Origin: Azoarcus olearius
GTDB lineage: Bacteria; Pseudomonadota; Gammaproteobacteria; Burkholderiales; Rhodocyclaceae
Assembly: GCF_001682385.1 (NCBI RefSeq)
Contig: NZ_CP016210.1
Coordinates: 1,240,001 to 1,304,000 of the forward strand
DNA length: 64,000 nucleotides
Direction: 5' to 3'
Positions 21,475 to 29,323 of the stretch are shown here, in pieces (within the stretch, counting starts at the first letter, position 1; each line of letters begins with the position of its first letter). A program made the position numbers and the translations under genes. The notes under the pieces are model-generated. The model saw only the letters and a list, made by a program, of their open reading frames with translations. It was not told where the DNA came from and searched no databases.

Positions 21475-22353
21475 ATGATTACCGGATCGATTGTCGCCAT
21501 CGTCACGCCGATGCACGAGGATGGCAGCCTTGATTTTCCCCGTCTGCGCAGCCTGATCGACTGGCACGTCGCGGAAGGAACGGACGGCATCGTGATCGTC
21601 GGCACGACCGGCGAGTCGCCCACCGTCAGCGTCGATGAGCATTGCGAACTGATCCGGGTCGCGGTCGAGCACGCCGCGGGTCGCATCCCCGTCATCGCCG
21701 GTACCGGCGCCAACTCCACCGCCGAGGCCATCGCCCTGGCACGTTATGCCCAGCAGGCGGGGGCGGTGGCGCATCTGTCGGTCGTCCCCTACTACAACCG
21801 GCCCTCGCAGGAGGGGCTGTACCAGCACTTCCGCTCGGTCGCCGAAGCGGTCGAACTGCCCCTGATCCTCTACAACGTGCCCGGACGCACCGTGGCCGAC
21901 CTGTCGAACGACACCGCGCTGCGCCTGGCCGAGATTCCCAACATCATCGGCCTCAAGGACGCCACCGGCAGCATCGACCGCGCCTGCGATCTCATCGAGC
22001 GCGCGCCCGAGGGCTTTGCCCTCTATAGCGGCGACGACATGACCGTCGCGGCCTTCATCCTCCTCGGCGGCCACGGCACCATTTCCGTAACCGCCAACGT
22101 CGCGCCGCGCGCAATGCACGAGATGTGCGCGGCTGCGCTGGCAGGCGACGCGGCAAAGGCGCGGACGATCAACGCGCGACTGGTGGGCCTGCATCGCCAC
22201 CTGTTCTGTGAGGCGAATCCGATTCCGGTGAAGTGGGCGGTGCAGCGCATGGGGCTGGTCGAAGGCGGGCTCCGCCTGCCGCTGACGCCGCTTGCCGAAT
22301 CTTTCCACGACCGCGTTCTCACGGCCATGCGCCAGGCCGGCATTCAGGCCTGA
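21475..22353 (+). CDS. dapA: 4-hydroxy-tetrahydrodipicolinate synthase
   Basis: First committed step of lysine/diaminopimelate synthesis: condenses pyruvate with aspartate semialdehyde. 292 residues, with residues aligning exactly to E. coli numbering: T44-T45 (GTTGES), Y107, Y133, R138 and the Schiff-base lysine K161 (IIGLKDATG). Start ATG 21475 is directly on the first strand. bamC follows after 26 bp, the common dapA-bamC order of proteobacteria. Confidence 0.96.
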   Translation: MITGSIVAIVTPMHEDGSLDFPRLRSLIDWHVAEGTDGIVIVGTTGESPTVSVDEHCELIRVAVEHAAGRIPVIAGTGANSTAEAIALARYAQQAGAVAHLSVVPYYNRPSQEGLYQHFRSVAEAVELPLILYNVPGRTVADLSNDTALRLAEIPNIIGLKDATGSIDRACDLIERAPEGFALYSGDDMTVAAFILLGGHGTISVTANVAPRAMHEMCAAALAGDAAKARTINARLVGLHRHLFCEANPIPVKWAVQRMGLVEGGLRLPLTPLAESFHDRVLTAMRQAGIQA

Positions 22354-22379
22354 ACCGTCCATCCCACGCCAGGAACCTC

Positions 22380-23519
22380 ATGAACCGCTTTACGCGCCCG
22401 TCCCTTTCCGTCATTGCGTTGTCGCTGATGCTGGCCGGTTGCTCGGGGTCGCTCCTCGAGTCCAAACGTATCGATTACAAGAGCGCGAGTTCGCAGCGCG
22501 TGCCCCAGCTCGAGGTTCCCCCCGATCTGGTCGCACCGACGCGGGACGACCGCTTTGCTGTACCCGATGTTTCTCCCCGCGGCGTCGCCACTTACTCCGC
22601 CTACAGCGCCGAGCGCACCCAGCCGACCCAGCGCGGAGCGACCGAAGTGTTGCCGGCGCAGGAAAAGATGCGCGTCGAACGCGCGGGCTCGCAGCGCTGG
22701 CTGGTGGTGCCCGGCACGCCCGACGAGTTGTGGCCGCAGATCAAGGAGTTCTGGCTCGAACTCGGCTTCATCCTGAACATCGACAATCCCGAGATCGGTG
22801 TGATGGAAACCGACTGGGCCGAGGACAGGGCGAAGATCCCGCAGGACTTCGTGCGCAATGCGCTCGGCAAGGTGCTCGATGGCCTGTTCTCCACGCCCGA
22901 GCGCGACAAGTTCCGCACCCGGCTGGAAACCAACAAGGAAACCGGTCAGGTCGAGATCTACATCAGCCACCGCGGCATGATGGAAATCTACCCGACCGAA
23001 GCCAAGGATTCGACGATCTGGCAACCGCGTCCTGCCAACCCCGAGCTTGAAGCCGAGATGCTGCGCCGTCTGATGGTGCGGCTGGGGGCGGACGAGGCTC
23101 GAGCCCAGGCGGCGCTCGCAGTTGCGCCCACGGCCGAGCGGGCGAAGATTTCCGCCAGTCCGGACGGCGTCGTTGCACTGCGCATCGACGAACCCTTTGA
23201 CCGCGCGTGGCGACGCGTCGGGCTTGCACTCGACCGCATCGGCTTCACCGTGGAGGACCGCGACCGCGCGAAGGGCCTGTACTACGTCCGCTATGTCGAC
23301 CCCGAGGCCGACAACAAGGGCAAGGAGGGCGAGGGCTTCATGTCGAAGCTCGCGTTCTGGCGCAGCAGCGACAAGCCCCAGGGCGGCAGCGAATACCGCC
23401 TGCAGGTCAAGGGGCAGGGTGATGCCGCGCTGGTCAACGTGCTCACGCGCGAAGGCGGCACCGACAAGTCGGATACCGCGAAGAAGATGCTCGGACTGCT
23501 GCAGGCAGAACTGCGCTGA
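22380..23519 (+). CDS. bamC: Outer membrane assembly lipoprotein BamC
   Basis: Accessory lipoprotein of the BAM complex that inserts beta-barrel outer membrane proteins. 379 residues from ATG 22380; the frame is open back into dapA, but the signal peptide MNRFTRPSLSVIALSLMLAGC fixes the start. Lipidated C21. An unstructured N-terminal segment (about 25-70, contacts BamD) is followed by two helix-grip domains, the second starting near residue 265. A strong hairpin terminator follows 66 bp after the stop. Confidence 0.92.
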   Translation: MNRFTRPSLSVIALSLMLAGCSGSLLESKRIDYKSASSQRVPQLEVPPDLVAPTRDDRFAVPDVSPRGVATYSAYSAERTQPTQRGATEVLPAQEKMRVERAGSQRWLVVPGTPDELWPQIKEFWLELGFILNIDNPEIGVMETDWAEDRAKIPQDFVRNALGKVLDGLFSTPERDKFRTRLETNKETGQVEIYISHRGMMEIYPTEAKDSTIWQPRPANPELEAEMLRRLMVRLGADEARAQAALAVAPTAERAKISASPDGVVALRIDEPFDRAWRRVGLALDRIGFTVEDRDRAKGLYYVRYVDPEADNKGKEGEGFMSKLAFWRSSDKPQGGSEYRLQVKGQGDAALVNVLTREGGTDKSDTAKKMLGLLQAELR

Positions 23520-23585
23520 GTTTGAGAGGCCGCGTTGCCTGAGGGCGCCGCGGCCATCGAGGCCCGTTTCCGGGCTGCGGAAAAC

Positions 23586-23614
23586 AAAAAAGCCGGCATG
23601 CGCCGGCTTTTTTT
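23586..23614. terminator. Bidirectional terminator between bamC and the Ala-rich lipoprotein gene
   Basis: AAAAA-GCCGGC-ATGC-GCCGGC-TTTTTTT: symmetric, with A/T tracts on both sides, serving both converging genes. Confidence 0.93.
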
Positions 23615-23631
23615 GCTGGAGTCCGCCGAAC

Positions 23632-23916
23632 TTACTTGGCGGCGTCCTTCGCGGCTTCGGTGGCGGCAGCAGCGCCTTCCTTGGCGGCTTCCACGCTGGC
23701 AGCGGCGGCGTCCTTGGCGGCTTCGGCAGCGTCCTTCGCAGCGTCGGCGGCTTCCTTGGCAGCTTCGGCGGCCGGCGCTTGCTCGGTCGGAGCAGCGGGG
23801 GCGGTCGCGGCAGGCGCAGTCGGAGCGGGCGCGGTCACGGGAGCCGTTTCTTCCTTCTTGCCGCAAGCGGACACGGCCAGAGCGACGAGGGCGGCGACGA
23901 GAAGAGAATGCTTCAT
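23632..23916 (-). CDS. Small alanine-rich lipoprotein, helical repeats
   Basis: 94 residues from ATG 23916, behind an AGGAAAAC site. A short lipoprotein signal with lipobox VSAC (C18) is followed by a Thr/Ala/Pro linker and then about 55 residues of near-repeats of the form AAKDAAEAAKDAA, which would form a long amphipathic helix or coiled coil with alternating Lys and Glu/Asp. I recognise no family with a defined function; layout is like Lpp-type or apolipophorin-like envelope spacers. Composition makes the gene look repetitive at DNA level, with G(G/C)CTTC(C/G) steps on the plus strand. Confidence 0.75.
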   Translation of the reverse strand: MKHSLLVAALVALAVSACGKKEETAPVTAPAPTAPAATAPAAPTEQAPAAEAAKEAADAAKDAAEAAKDAAAASVEAAKEGAAAATEAAKDAAK

Positions 23917-24174
23917 TTTCTGTTTTCCTTGTTCATTGGGGTGAGGACAGCGGGGTCGGATGACGGGCAGCGGAACCGCTACAGAGCATGCATCCGGTGC
24001 AAATGGTAGCACGACGCACGTTCGTCGGCACGATTGTGGTGCGCTGCACCGTAAGCAAACATTGCCTTCCGGTCCGTTTGCTGCTCTCGGAAGCGGGCCC
24101 GTCCGCGGCGCTCTCGGTCTGTATGGCAGACCGCTGTCCTGCTGATTTCTCGCACTGCAGCGAACGGGCCGACC

Positions 24175-25290
24175 CTACATCGGGTGGGCGAAACCGTCGC
24201 AGTACCATTCATAGAAAAGGTCCTGCAGGGCAGCGGGCAAGTCCGCGCAACCGGTCAGGCGCCGCGCATGCGCGAGCGTGTCCAGCGCCTGCTGCCATGC
24301 CGGCACCGAATCCACCGCTTCGCCGTTGAGGAAGAAGTTGCCCTGGCTGCGCAGCAGCAGCGTGCGTGCATCGAGCCGCAGACCGCCGGCGCCGAGCGCG
24401 CGCCGGAAGGCCTTCAGCGGGATCGGCTCTTCGGGTGGTTCGAAGAACACGGTGGGCTTCGGTTCGGTCAGGTAGTGACCCAGAAAGGCCGCCACGTCCG
24501 CGCGCGACCAGCGGATGCCTTCGATCATGCGCTGGACCTGGTCAATCATCGCGTCGCCGATCAGTGCGGAATTGTCCTGCTCGGTCAGGTCCGGGTCGCT
24601 GTAGAGCCCGTCGAGGCAGACCCGCTCCTGTAGCCACCCGAGAAATTCGGCGCCCAGTTCCTGCGCGGTGGGCGAGCGGAAACCGATCGAGTAGGTGGTG
24701 CACTCGCCGACCGCGATGCCGTTGTGCGCCCAGTGCGGCGGCAGGTAGAGCATGTCCCCGGGCTCGAGAATCCAGTCGTGGGCAGGGACGAAGTTGCGCA
24801 GGATGCGCAGCGGCGCGCCCTCGACCAGGCTGCGGTCGTCCTGGTCGGCGATCTGCCAGCGCCGCTGGCCCTGCCCCTGCAGCAGGAACACGTCGTAGTT
24901 GTCGAAGTGCGGCCCCACCCCGCCGCCGTCGACCGCATAGCTGACCATGAGGTCGTCCAGCCGCGCCTGCGGGATGAAGTTGAAGCCGTGCAGCAGTTCG
25001 TCGGCGGCTTCCGACCACAGGTTGATGCCCTGCACCAGCACGGTCCAGGGCGAGCGTTTGCCGCGCAGCCGTGAGCGCGTCTGAGGCCCCCGGTTCAGTT
25101 CCCAATTGCCCTCGTGGAGGCGGATGTGGCGGGATTCGACGTCGGGGTCACAGGCGAGATCGAAGATGTCCTCGCGGCTGAGTACGCCGGTGAAGCCGGG
25201 AACGGCCTGACGGACGAGGAGGGGTTTCTTTTGCCAGTATTCCTGCAGGAACTGGCGGGGCGTCATGCCCCCGAGCAGCGTGGTGATCAT
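24175..25290 (-). CDS. roxA: Ribosomal protein uL16 arginine hydroxylase (RoxA/YcfD type JmjC cupin)
   Basis: Fe(II)/2-oxoglutarate oxygenase; the E. coli homologue hydroxylates an Arg of ribosomal protein L16. 371 residues from ATG 25290 (E. coli 373). Jelly-roll iron site H128-x-D130 (GPHFDNYD) and distal H189 (PPHWAHNG); the dimerisation and winged-helix C-terminal part follows from about 250. The longer open frame upstream overlaps the divergent rlmD promoter region and is rejected. Divergent from rlmD, another ribosome modification enzyme, with 91 bp between. Confidence 0.85.
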   Translation of the reverse strand: MITTLLGGMTPRQFLQEYWQKKPLLVRQAVPGFTGVLSREDIFDLACDPDVESRHIRLHEGNWELNRGPQTRSRLRGKRSPWTVLVQGINLWSEAADELLHGFNFIPQARLDDLMVSYAVDGGGVGPHFDNYDVFLLQGQGQRRWQIADQDDRSLVEGAPLRILRNFVPAHDWILEPGDMLYLPPHWAHNGIAVGECTTYSIGFRSPTAQELGAEFLGWLQERVCLDGLYSDPDLTEQDNSALIGDAMIDQVQRMIEGIRWSRADVAAFLGHYLTEPKPTVFFEPPEEPIPLKAFRRALGAGGLRLDARTLLLRSQGNFFLNGEAVDSVPAWQQALDTLAHARRLTGCADLPAALQDLFYEWYCDGFAHPM

Positions 25291-25381
25291 CGGCCGGATT
25301 ATAAGGGGGCGGCACGTGCGCGGGCGCGCGCCTTGCGGCCGGTTAGCGGTAAACTCGCGTGCTTTTGCGGCGGGATGTCGG

Positions 25382-26683
25382 ATGCCCACAGCAGTCATCG
25401 AATCGCTGGATCACGAAGGTCGCGGCATCGCCCGTGTGGAGGGAAAGGCGGTCTTCATCGAGGGCGGTCTGCCCGGCGAAACCGTGGAATACCGCGTCCT
25501 GCGCAGCAAACCCAATTACGAACAGGCCGAGGCGACCCGCATCGTGCGCCGCAGCGCGCTGCGTGTCGCGCCCCGCTGTCCTCATTTCGGCGTCTGTGGC
25601 GGCTGCTCGATGCAGCATCTGGATACGCTTGCGCAGGCTGCAACCAAGCAACGGGTACTCGAAGACGCGCTGTGGCGTATCGGCAAGGTCAAGCCCGGGA
25701 TCATCTATTCGGCCATCCAGGGGCCGGCCTGGGGCTACCGCTATCGGGCCCGGCTCGGGGTTCGGCTGGTACCGGCCAAGGGCGGTGTGTTGATCGGCTT
25801 CCACGAACGGCGGTCCAGCTACATTGCCGACCTCGGCGTATGCCCGGTGTTGCCGGCGCACGTGTCGGCCTTGCTGCCGGCGCTGAAAGTGCTGGTGGCA
25901 AGCTTGTCGATCGCCGACCGCCTGCCGCAGATCGAGGTCGCGGTGAGCGAGGCGACCACGGTGCTGGTGTTTCGAAACCTGCTGGCGCTGAAGAAGGCCG
26001 ACGAGGCGCAATTGCGCAGTTTCGCCGACACCCACGGCGTGCAGGTCTGGCTGCAGCCGGAGGGGCCGGATTCGATCGTGCCGCTGCACCCGCGGTCCGG
26101 GCCCGGACTGACCTACACGCTGCCCGAATTCGACGTCGCCCTCGACTTCCGCGCCACCGACTTCACCCAAGTGAATGTCCATATCAACCGCCTGTTGATC
26201 CGACGCGCGATGCAGTTGCTGCAGCCGGCGCCCGGTGAGCGGATTGCCGACCTGTTCTGCGGCCTCGGCAACTTCAGCCTGCCGATCGCGCGCCGCGGCG
26301 CGACCGTGGTCGGCGTCGAGGGCAGCGAGGCCCTGGTGGCGCGCGCGCTGGAGAACGCGCGCCGCAACGGCCTCGATTCGCGCACCGAGTTCCATGCCGC
26401 CAACCTGTTCGACGCGACCGAGGACAGCCTGGCCGCGCTCGGCCCGCTCGACAAGCTGCTGATCGATCCGCCGCGCGAAGGCGCGATCGCGGTAGTGAAG
26501 GCGGTTGGTCCGGCTCAGCAGCCGGCCCGCATCGTCTATGTTTCCTGCAATCCGGCGACGCTCGCGCGCGATGCGGCGGTGCTGGTCCATGAGAAGGGTT
26601 ACGTGCTGCGCGGTGCCGGCATCGCCAACATGTTTCCGCAGACCTCCCACGTCGAGTCGATTGCGCTGTTCGAACGCCCCTGA
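25382..26683 (+). CDS. rlmD: 23S rRNA (uracil-1939-C5)-methyltransferase RlmD
   Basis: SAM-dependent RNA methyltransferase with an iron-sulfur cluster. 433 residues from ATG 25382. N-terminal TRAM/OB domain (1-55), 4Fe-4S ligands C66, C72, C75 (CPHFGVCGGC) and C154 (LGVCPVL), then a Rossmann core with DLFCGLGNFSLP, IDPPREGA and the catalytic-cysteine segment YVSCNPATLARD. This matches RlmD (RumA) rather than RlmC, which is shorter, or TrmA, which lacks the cluster. Confidence 0.92.
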   Translation: MPTAVIESLDHEGRGIARVEGKAVFIEGGLPGETVEYRVLRSKPNYEQAEATRIVRRSALRVAPRCPHFGVCGGCSMQHLDTLAQAATKQRVLEDALWRIGKVKPGIIYSAIQGPAWGYRYRARLGVRLVPAKGGVLIGFHERRSSYIADLGVCPVLPAHVSALLPALKVLVASLSIADRLPQIEVAVSEATTVLVFRNLLALKKADEAQLRSFADTHGVQVWLQPEGPDSIVPLHPRSGPGLTYTLPEFDVALDFRATDFTQVNVHINRLLIRRAMQLLQPAPGERIADLFCGLGNFSLPIARRGATVVGVEGSEALVARALENARRNGLDSRTEFHAANLFDATEDSLAALGPLDKLLIDPPREGAIAVVKAVGPAQQPARIVYVSCNPATLARDAAVLVHEKGYVLRGAGIANMFPQTSHVESIALFERP

Positions 26684-26707
26684 GCGGGGCGGCGAGCGCG
26701 GCGCCGA

Positions 26708-26716
26708 TGCTATACT
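26708..26716 (+). promoter_or_regulatory. Extended -10 element upstream of tRNA-Ser
   Basis: TGC-TATACT, followed by a GC-rich discriminator (CCGCCGC) as in stringently controlled stable-RNA promoters. The mature tRNA starts 84 bp later, so the precursor would have a long 5' leader. No clear -35. Confidence 0.45.
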
Positions 26717-26799
26717 CCGCCGCTTACGGCAGCTGCGGCGCCGCGCCGCAGCGGGGGCCCTGGCCGGAGCGCCAGCCCCTGCGGCGGTCAGAATGAAAC

Positions 26800-26889
26800 G
26801 GATGGGTGGCAGAGCGGTTTAATGCACTGGTCTTGAAAACCAGCGTGCATGTGAGTGCACCGTGGGTTCGAATCCCACCCCATCCGCCA
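26800..26889 (+). tRNA. tRNA-Ser (anticodon TGA)
   Basis: 90 nt with encoded CCA and the long variable arm of a class II tRNA (GTGCATGTGAGTGCAC forms its hairpin). Acceptor GGATGGG/CCCATCC with discriminator G, the serine identity base. Anticodon stem CTGGT/ACCAG with loop CTTGAAA (anticodon TGA). Confidence 0.96.
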
Positions 26890-26932
26890 CTGCGGCCGAG
26901 GCCCTCGTCCGTTCCCCCGCGTGCTCATCCCG

Positions 26933-27538
26933 ATGTCCCGCCTCATCCTCCTGAACAAGCCCTACGGCGTCCTCTGTCAGTTCAGCGGCGAACCGGGTCG
27001 CGCCACGCTGAAGGACCATGTGCCGATCCCCGAGGTCTATCCGGCCGGGCGGCTGGATACCGACAGCGAAGGCCTGTTGTTGCTCACCGACGACGGTGCG
27101 CTGCAGGCCCGTATCGCCGACCCTCGCCACAAGCTGCCCAAGACCTATCTGGTGCAGGTGGAGGGCGAGCCGGACGACGCCGCACTCGCGGCCTTGCGCG
27201 CCGGCGTGGATCTGGGCGACTTCCGCACCCGCCCCTGCAGTGCGCGCCGCGTTGTCGAGCCCGACTGGCTGTGGCCGCGCGATCCGCCGGTGCGTTACCG
27301 CAAGTCGGTGCCGACATCCTGGGTCGAGATCGTGCTGCGCGAAGGCAAGAATCGCCAGGTCCGGCGCATGACCGCGAAGGTCGGCTTTCCCACCTTGCGC
27401 CTGCTGCGCGTGGCGATCGGCCCGTGGAGGCTCGACGGGCTGGCGCCGGGGGCGTGGCGCGAAGTCGAACCACGCTTGCCGCCGGCGCCGGAGGCGCGGT
27501 CGCCGGGGGCCCGTCCGGGCGGTCTGCGCAGGCGCTAG
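26933..27538 (+). CDS. rluE: 23S rRNA pseudouridine synthase, RluE/RsuA family
   Basis: 201 residues from ATG 26933, 43 bp after tRNA-Ser. Begins [17 protein letters not shown] with no S4 domain in front, as in RluE (pseudouridine 2457 of 23S rRNA). Catalytic Asp is D42 in [10 protein letters not shown]; the C-terminal GKNRQVRRM segment is typical of the RsuA branch. The tail after about residue 178 is Pro/Arg-rich and not conserved. The frame is open back through the tRNA, which is not coding. Confidence 0.88.
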   Translation: MSRLILLNKPYGVLCQFSGEPGRATLKDHVPIPEVYPAGRLDTDSEGLLLLTDDGALQARIADPRHKLPKTYLVQVEGEPDDAALAALRAGVDLGDFRTRPCSARRVVEPDWLWPRDPPVRYRKSVPTSWVEIVLREGKNRQVRRMTAKVGFPTLRLLRVAIGPWRLDGLAPGAWREVEPRLPPAPEARSPGARPGGLRRR

Positions 27539-27572
27539 AATCGGGCACTTTCCACTTCGTCACCTTACCGCC

Positions 27573-28028
27573 ATGTCCGTCCGAGCCGTGCTGCTGCGCG
27601 CCGTTTTCGCCCTCGCTCTTGGAGCGGCCTCTGCCGCGCACGCACGCGCCGAGATGCCGCTTGCCGAGTTGTCCGCGGGCATGTACCGCATCCCGGTCGA
27701 GGTGGCGGCGACCCCGCAAAGCCGGCAACTCGGCCTGATGAACCGCAAGGAGATGCCGCAGCAGCAAGGCATGGTGTTCGTGTTCACCGAGGATGCGCGC
27801 CACTGCATGTGGATGAAGAACACGCTGCTGCCGCTGTCGGTGGCCTTTCTCGACGGCCAGGGGCGCATCCTCAATATCGAGGACATGCAGCCCCAGACCG
27901 AGGACAGCCACTGCGCGCGCGGTCCGGCGCGTTTCGCGCTGGAAATGAACCAGGGCTGGTTCCGCGAGCGCGGCCTGCGCGCGGGCGACCAGATCCGCGG
28001 CGTGGAACGCCTGCCGGCGGGTTACTGA
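27573..28028 (+). CDS. DUF192 periplasmic protein
   Basis: 151 residues with a type I signal peptide (cleavage near AAHARA, about residue 26). The DUF192 core carries QLGLMNRKEMPQQQGMVFVF, then CMWMKNTLLPLSVAFLD and the end motif RAGDQI. The family is widespread and small, with no established function; the exposed GLM and CMWMKNT motifs are its hallmark. 34 bp after rluE, so probably co-transcribed. Confidence 0.85.
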   Translation: MSVRAVLLRAVFALALGAASAAHARAEMPLAELSAGMYRIPVEVAATPQSRQLGLMNRKEMPQQQGMVFVFTEDARHCMWMKNTLLPLSVAFLDGQGRILNIEDMQPQTEDSHCARGPARFALEMNQGWFRERGLRAGDQIRGVERLPAGY

Positions 28029-28050
28029 GCGCAGGCCATCGCCTTGAATT

Positions 28051-28073
28051 GGGACGCTTTGTCCCGTCTTTTC
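28051..28073 (+). terminator. Weak terminator-like hairpin after the DUF192 gene
   Basis: GGGAC-GCTTT-GTCCC followed by GTCTTTTC. Short stem and interrupted T-run, so efficiency would be modest; position is right for separating rluE-DUF192 from the flagellar operon. Confidence 0.4.
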
Positions 28074-28163
28074 GAATGCTCGGACTGGCGGCCGCGCGCC
28101 GATAATCGCCCCATGTAATGTTGCGCCCGGCGTTTGCGCCGGGGCCGCGGTGCGGAGCAGGCC

Positions 28164-29309
28164 TTGGCCGAAGACAGCGATCTCGAGAAAACAGAACCAG
28201 CATCAGGGCGACGGCTGGAGCAGGCCCGCGAAGAAGGGCAGGTTCCGCAGTCGCGCGAGCTGTCGACCTTCCTGGTCACGATGACCGGCGTGGTCACGCT
28301 GTGGCTGCTGGGCGAATGGATGGCGCAGCGCCTGCTGGGCATGATCCGCCGCTCCTTCGCCTTCGAGCGCGAGATGGCGTTCGACCACACCTTGATACTG
28401 GCCGAACTGCAGAGCCTGCTGGGCGGCGCGCTGCTGACCCTGATGCCCTTGTTCCTGGCGCTGCTCGTCGCCGCGGTCGCGTCGCCGGTCGCGCTCGGCG
28501 GGCTGGTCTTCGCGCCCAAGGCGCTTGGCCCCAACTTCGGCCGCATGAACCCGATCCAGGGCCTGGGGCGGATGTTCTCGGTGCACGGCCTGGCCGAAAT
28601 GGTGAAAGCCATCCTGAAGGCGCTGCTGGTCGGCGGCGTGGGGGCGGCGGTGCTGTGGTACTACAAGGACCACTTGTTCGACCTGATGGTCGAGCCGCTC
28701 GAAGTCGGCATGCCGGACTTCGCCGAAACCGTGGTGTTCACCGCGCTGCTGATCACCGCCAGCCTCGGCCTGCTGGCGCTGCTGGATGTGCCCTTCCAGC
28801 TGTGGCAGTACCACAAGCGCCTGCGCATGACCAAGGAAGAGGTCAAGCGCGAGGCCAAGGAACAGGACGGCGACCCCCAGCTCAAGGGCCGCATCCGCGC
28901 CATGCAGCGCGAAATGGCACGCGGACGCATGATGGCTGCGGTGCCCAAGGCGGACGTGGTGGTCACCAACCCGACCCACTTCTCGGTGGCGCTGAAGTAC
29001 GACGCCGAGCGCATGGGCGCGCCGGTCGTGGTCGCCAAGGGGCGGGGCGAGCTGGCGATGAAGATCCGCGAGATCGCCCGCGAAAACGACGTGCCGCTGC
29101 TCGAGGCGCCGCCGCTGGCGCGCGCGCTGTACGCCCACTGCGAACTCGAACAGGCCATCCCCGCCGCGCTGTACACCGCGGTGGCCGAAGTGATGGCCTA
29201 CGTCTATCAGCTCAACCACTGGATGGAAAGCGGCGGCCTGCCGCCCACGACGCCGTCCGAACTGCCGGTGCCCGAGGGCATGGACCCCGGCTCGCCGGAC
29301 GAGGCCTGA
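28164..29309 (+). CDS. flhB: Flagellar type III export switch protein FlhB
   Basis: Inner-membrane export-gate component that switches substrate from hook to filament class by self-cleavage. 381 residues from a TTG at 28164, chosen because it yields the standard (M)AEDSDLEKTEPAS N-terminus behind a GGAG site 7 bp upstream; the frame is open a further 10 codons. Four membrane helices in about 30-205; cytoplasmic domain with the autocleavage site N269-PTH, the same number as in E. coli. First gene of flhB-flhA-flhF-flhG-fliA-motC. Confidence 0.95.
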   Translation: MAEDSDLEKTEPASGRRLEQAREEGQVPQSRELSTFLVTMTGVVTLWLLGEWMAQRLLGMIRRSFAFEREMAFDHTLILAELQSLLGGALLTLMPLFLALLVAAVASPVALGGLVFAPKALGPNFGRMNPIQGLGRMFSVHGLAEMVKAILKALLVGGVGAAVLWYYKDHLFDLMVEPLEVGMPDFAETVVFTALLITASLGLLALLDVPFQLWQYHKRLRMTKEEVKREAKEQDGDPQLKGRIRAMQREMARGRMMAAVPKADVVVTNPTHFSVALKYDAERMGAPVVVAKGRGELAMKIREIARENDVPLLEAPPLARALYAHCELEQAIPAALYTAVAEVMAYVYQLNHWMESGGLPPTTPSELPVPEGMDPGSPDEA

Positions 29310-29323
29310 GTGCCGCCTGAACC

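Noticed and set aside
28098..28105. Exact sigma-28 -10 sequence GCCGATAA upstream of flhB
   Set aside because: No TAAA or similar -35 at 15 bp upstream, and flhBA is normally an early, FliA-independent class; probably chance.
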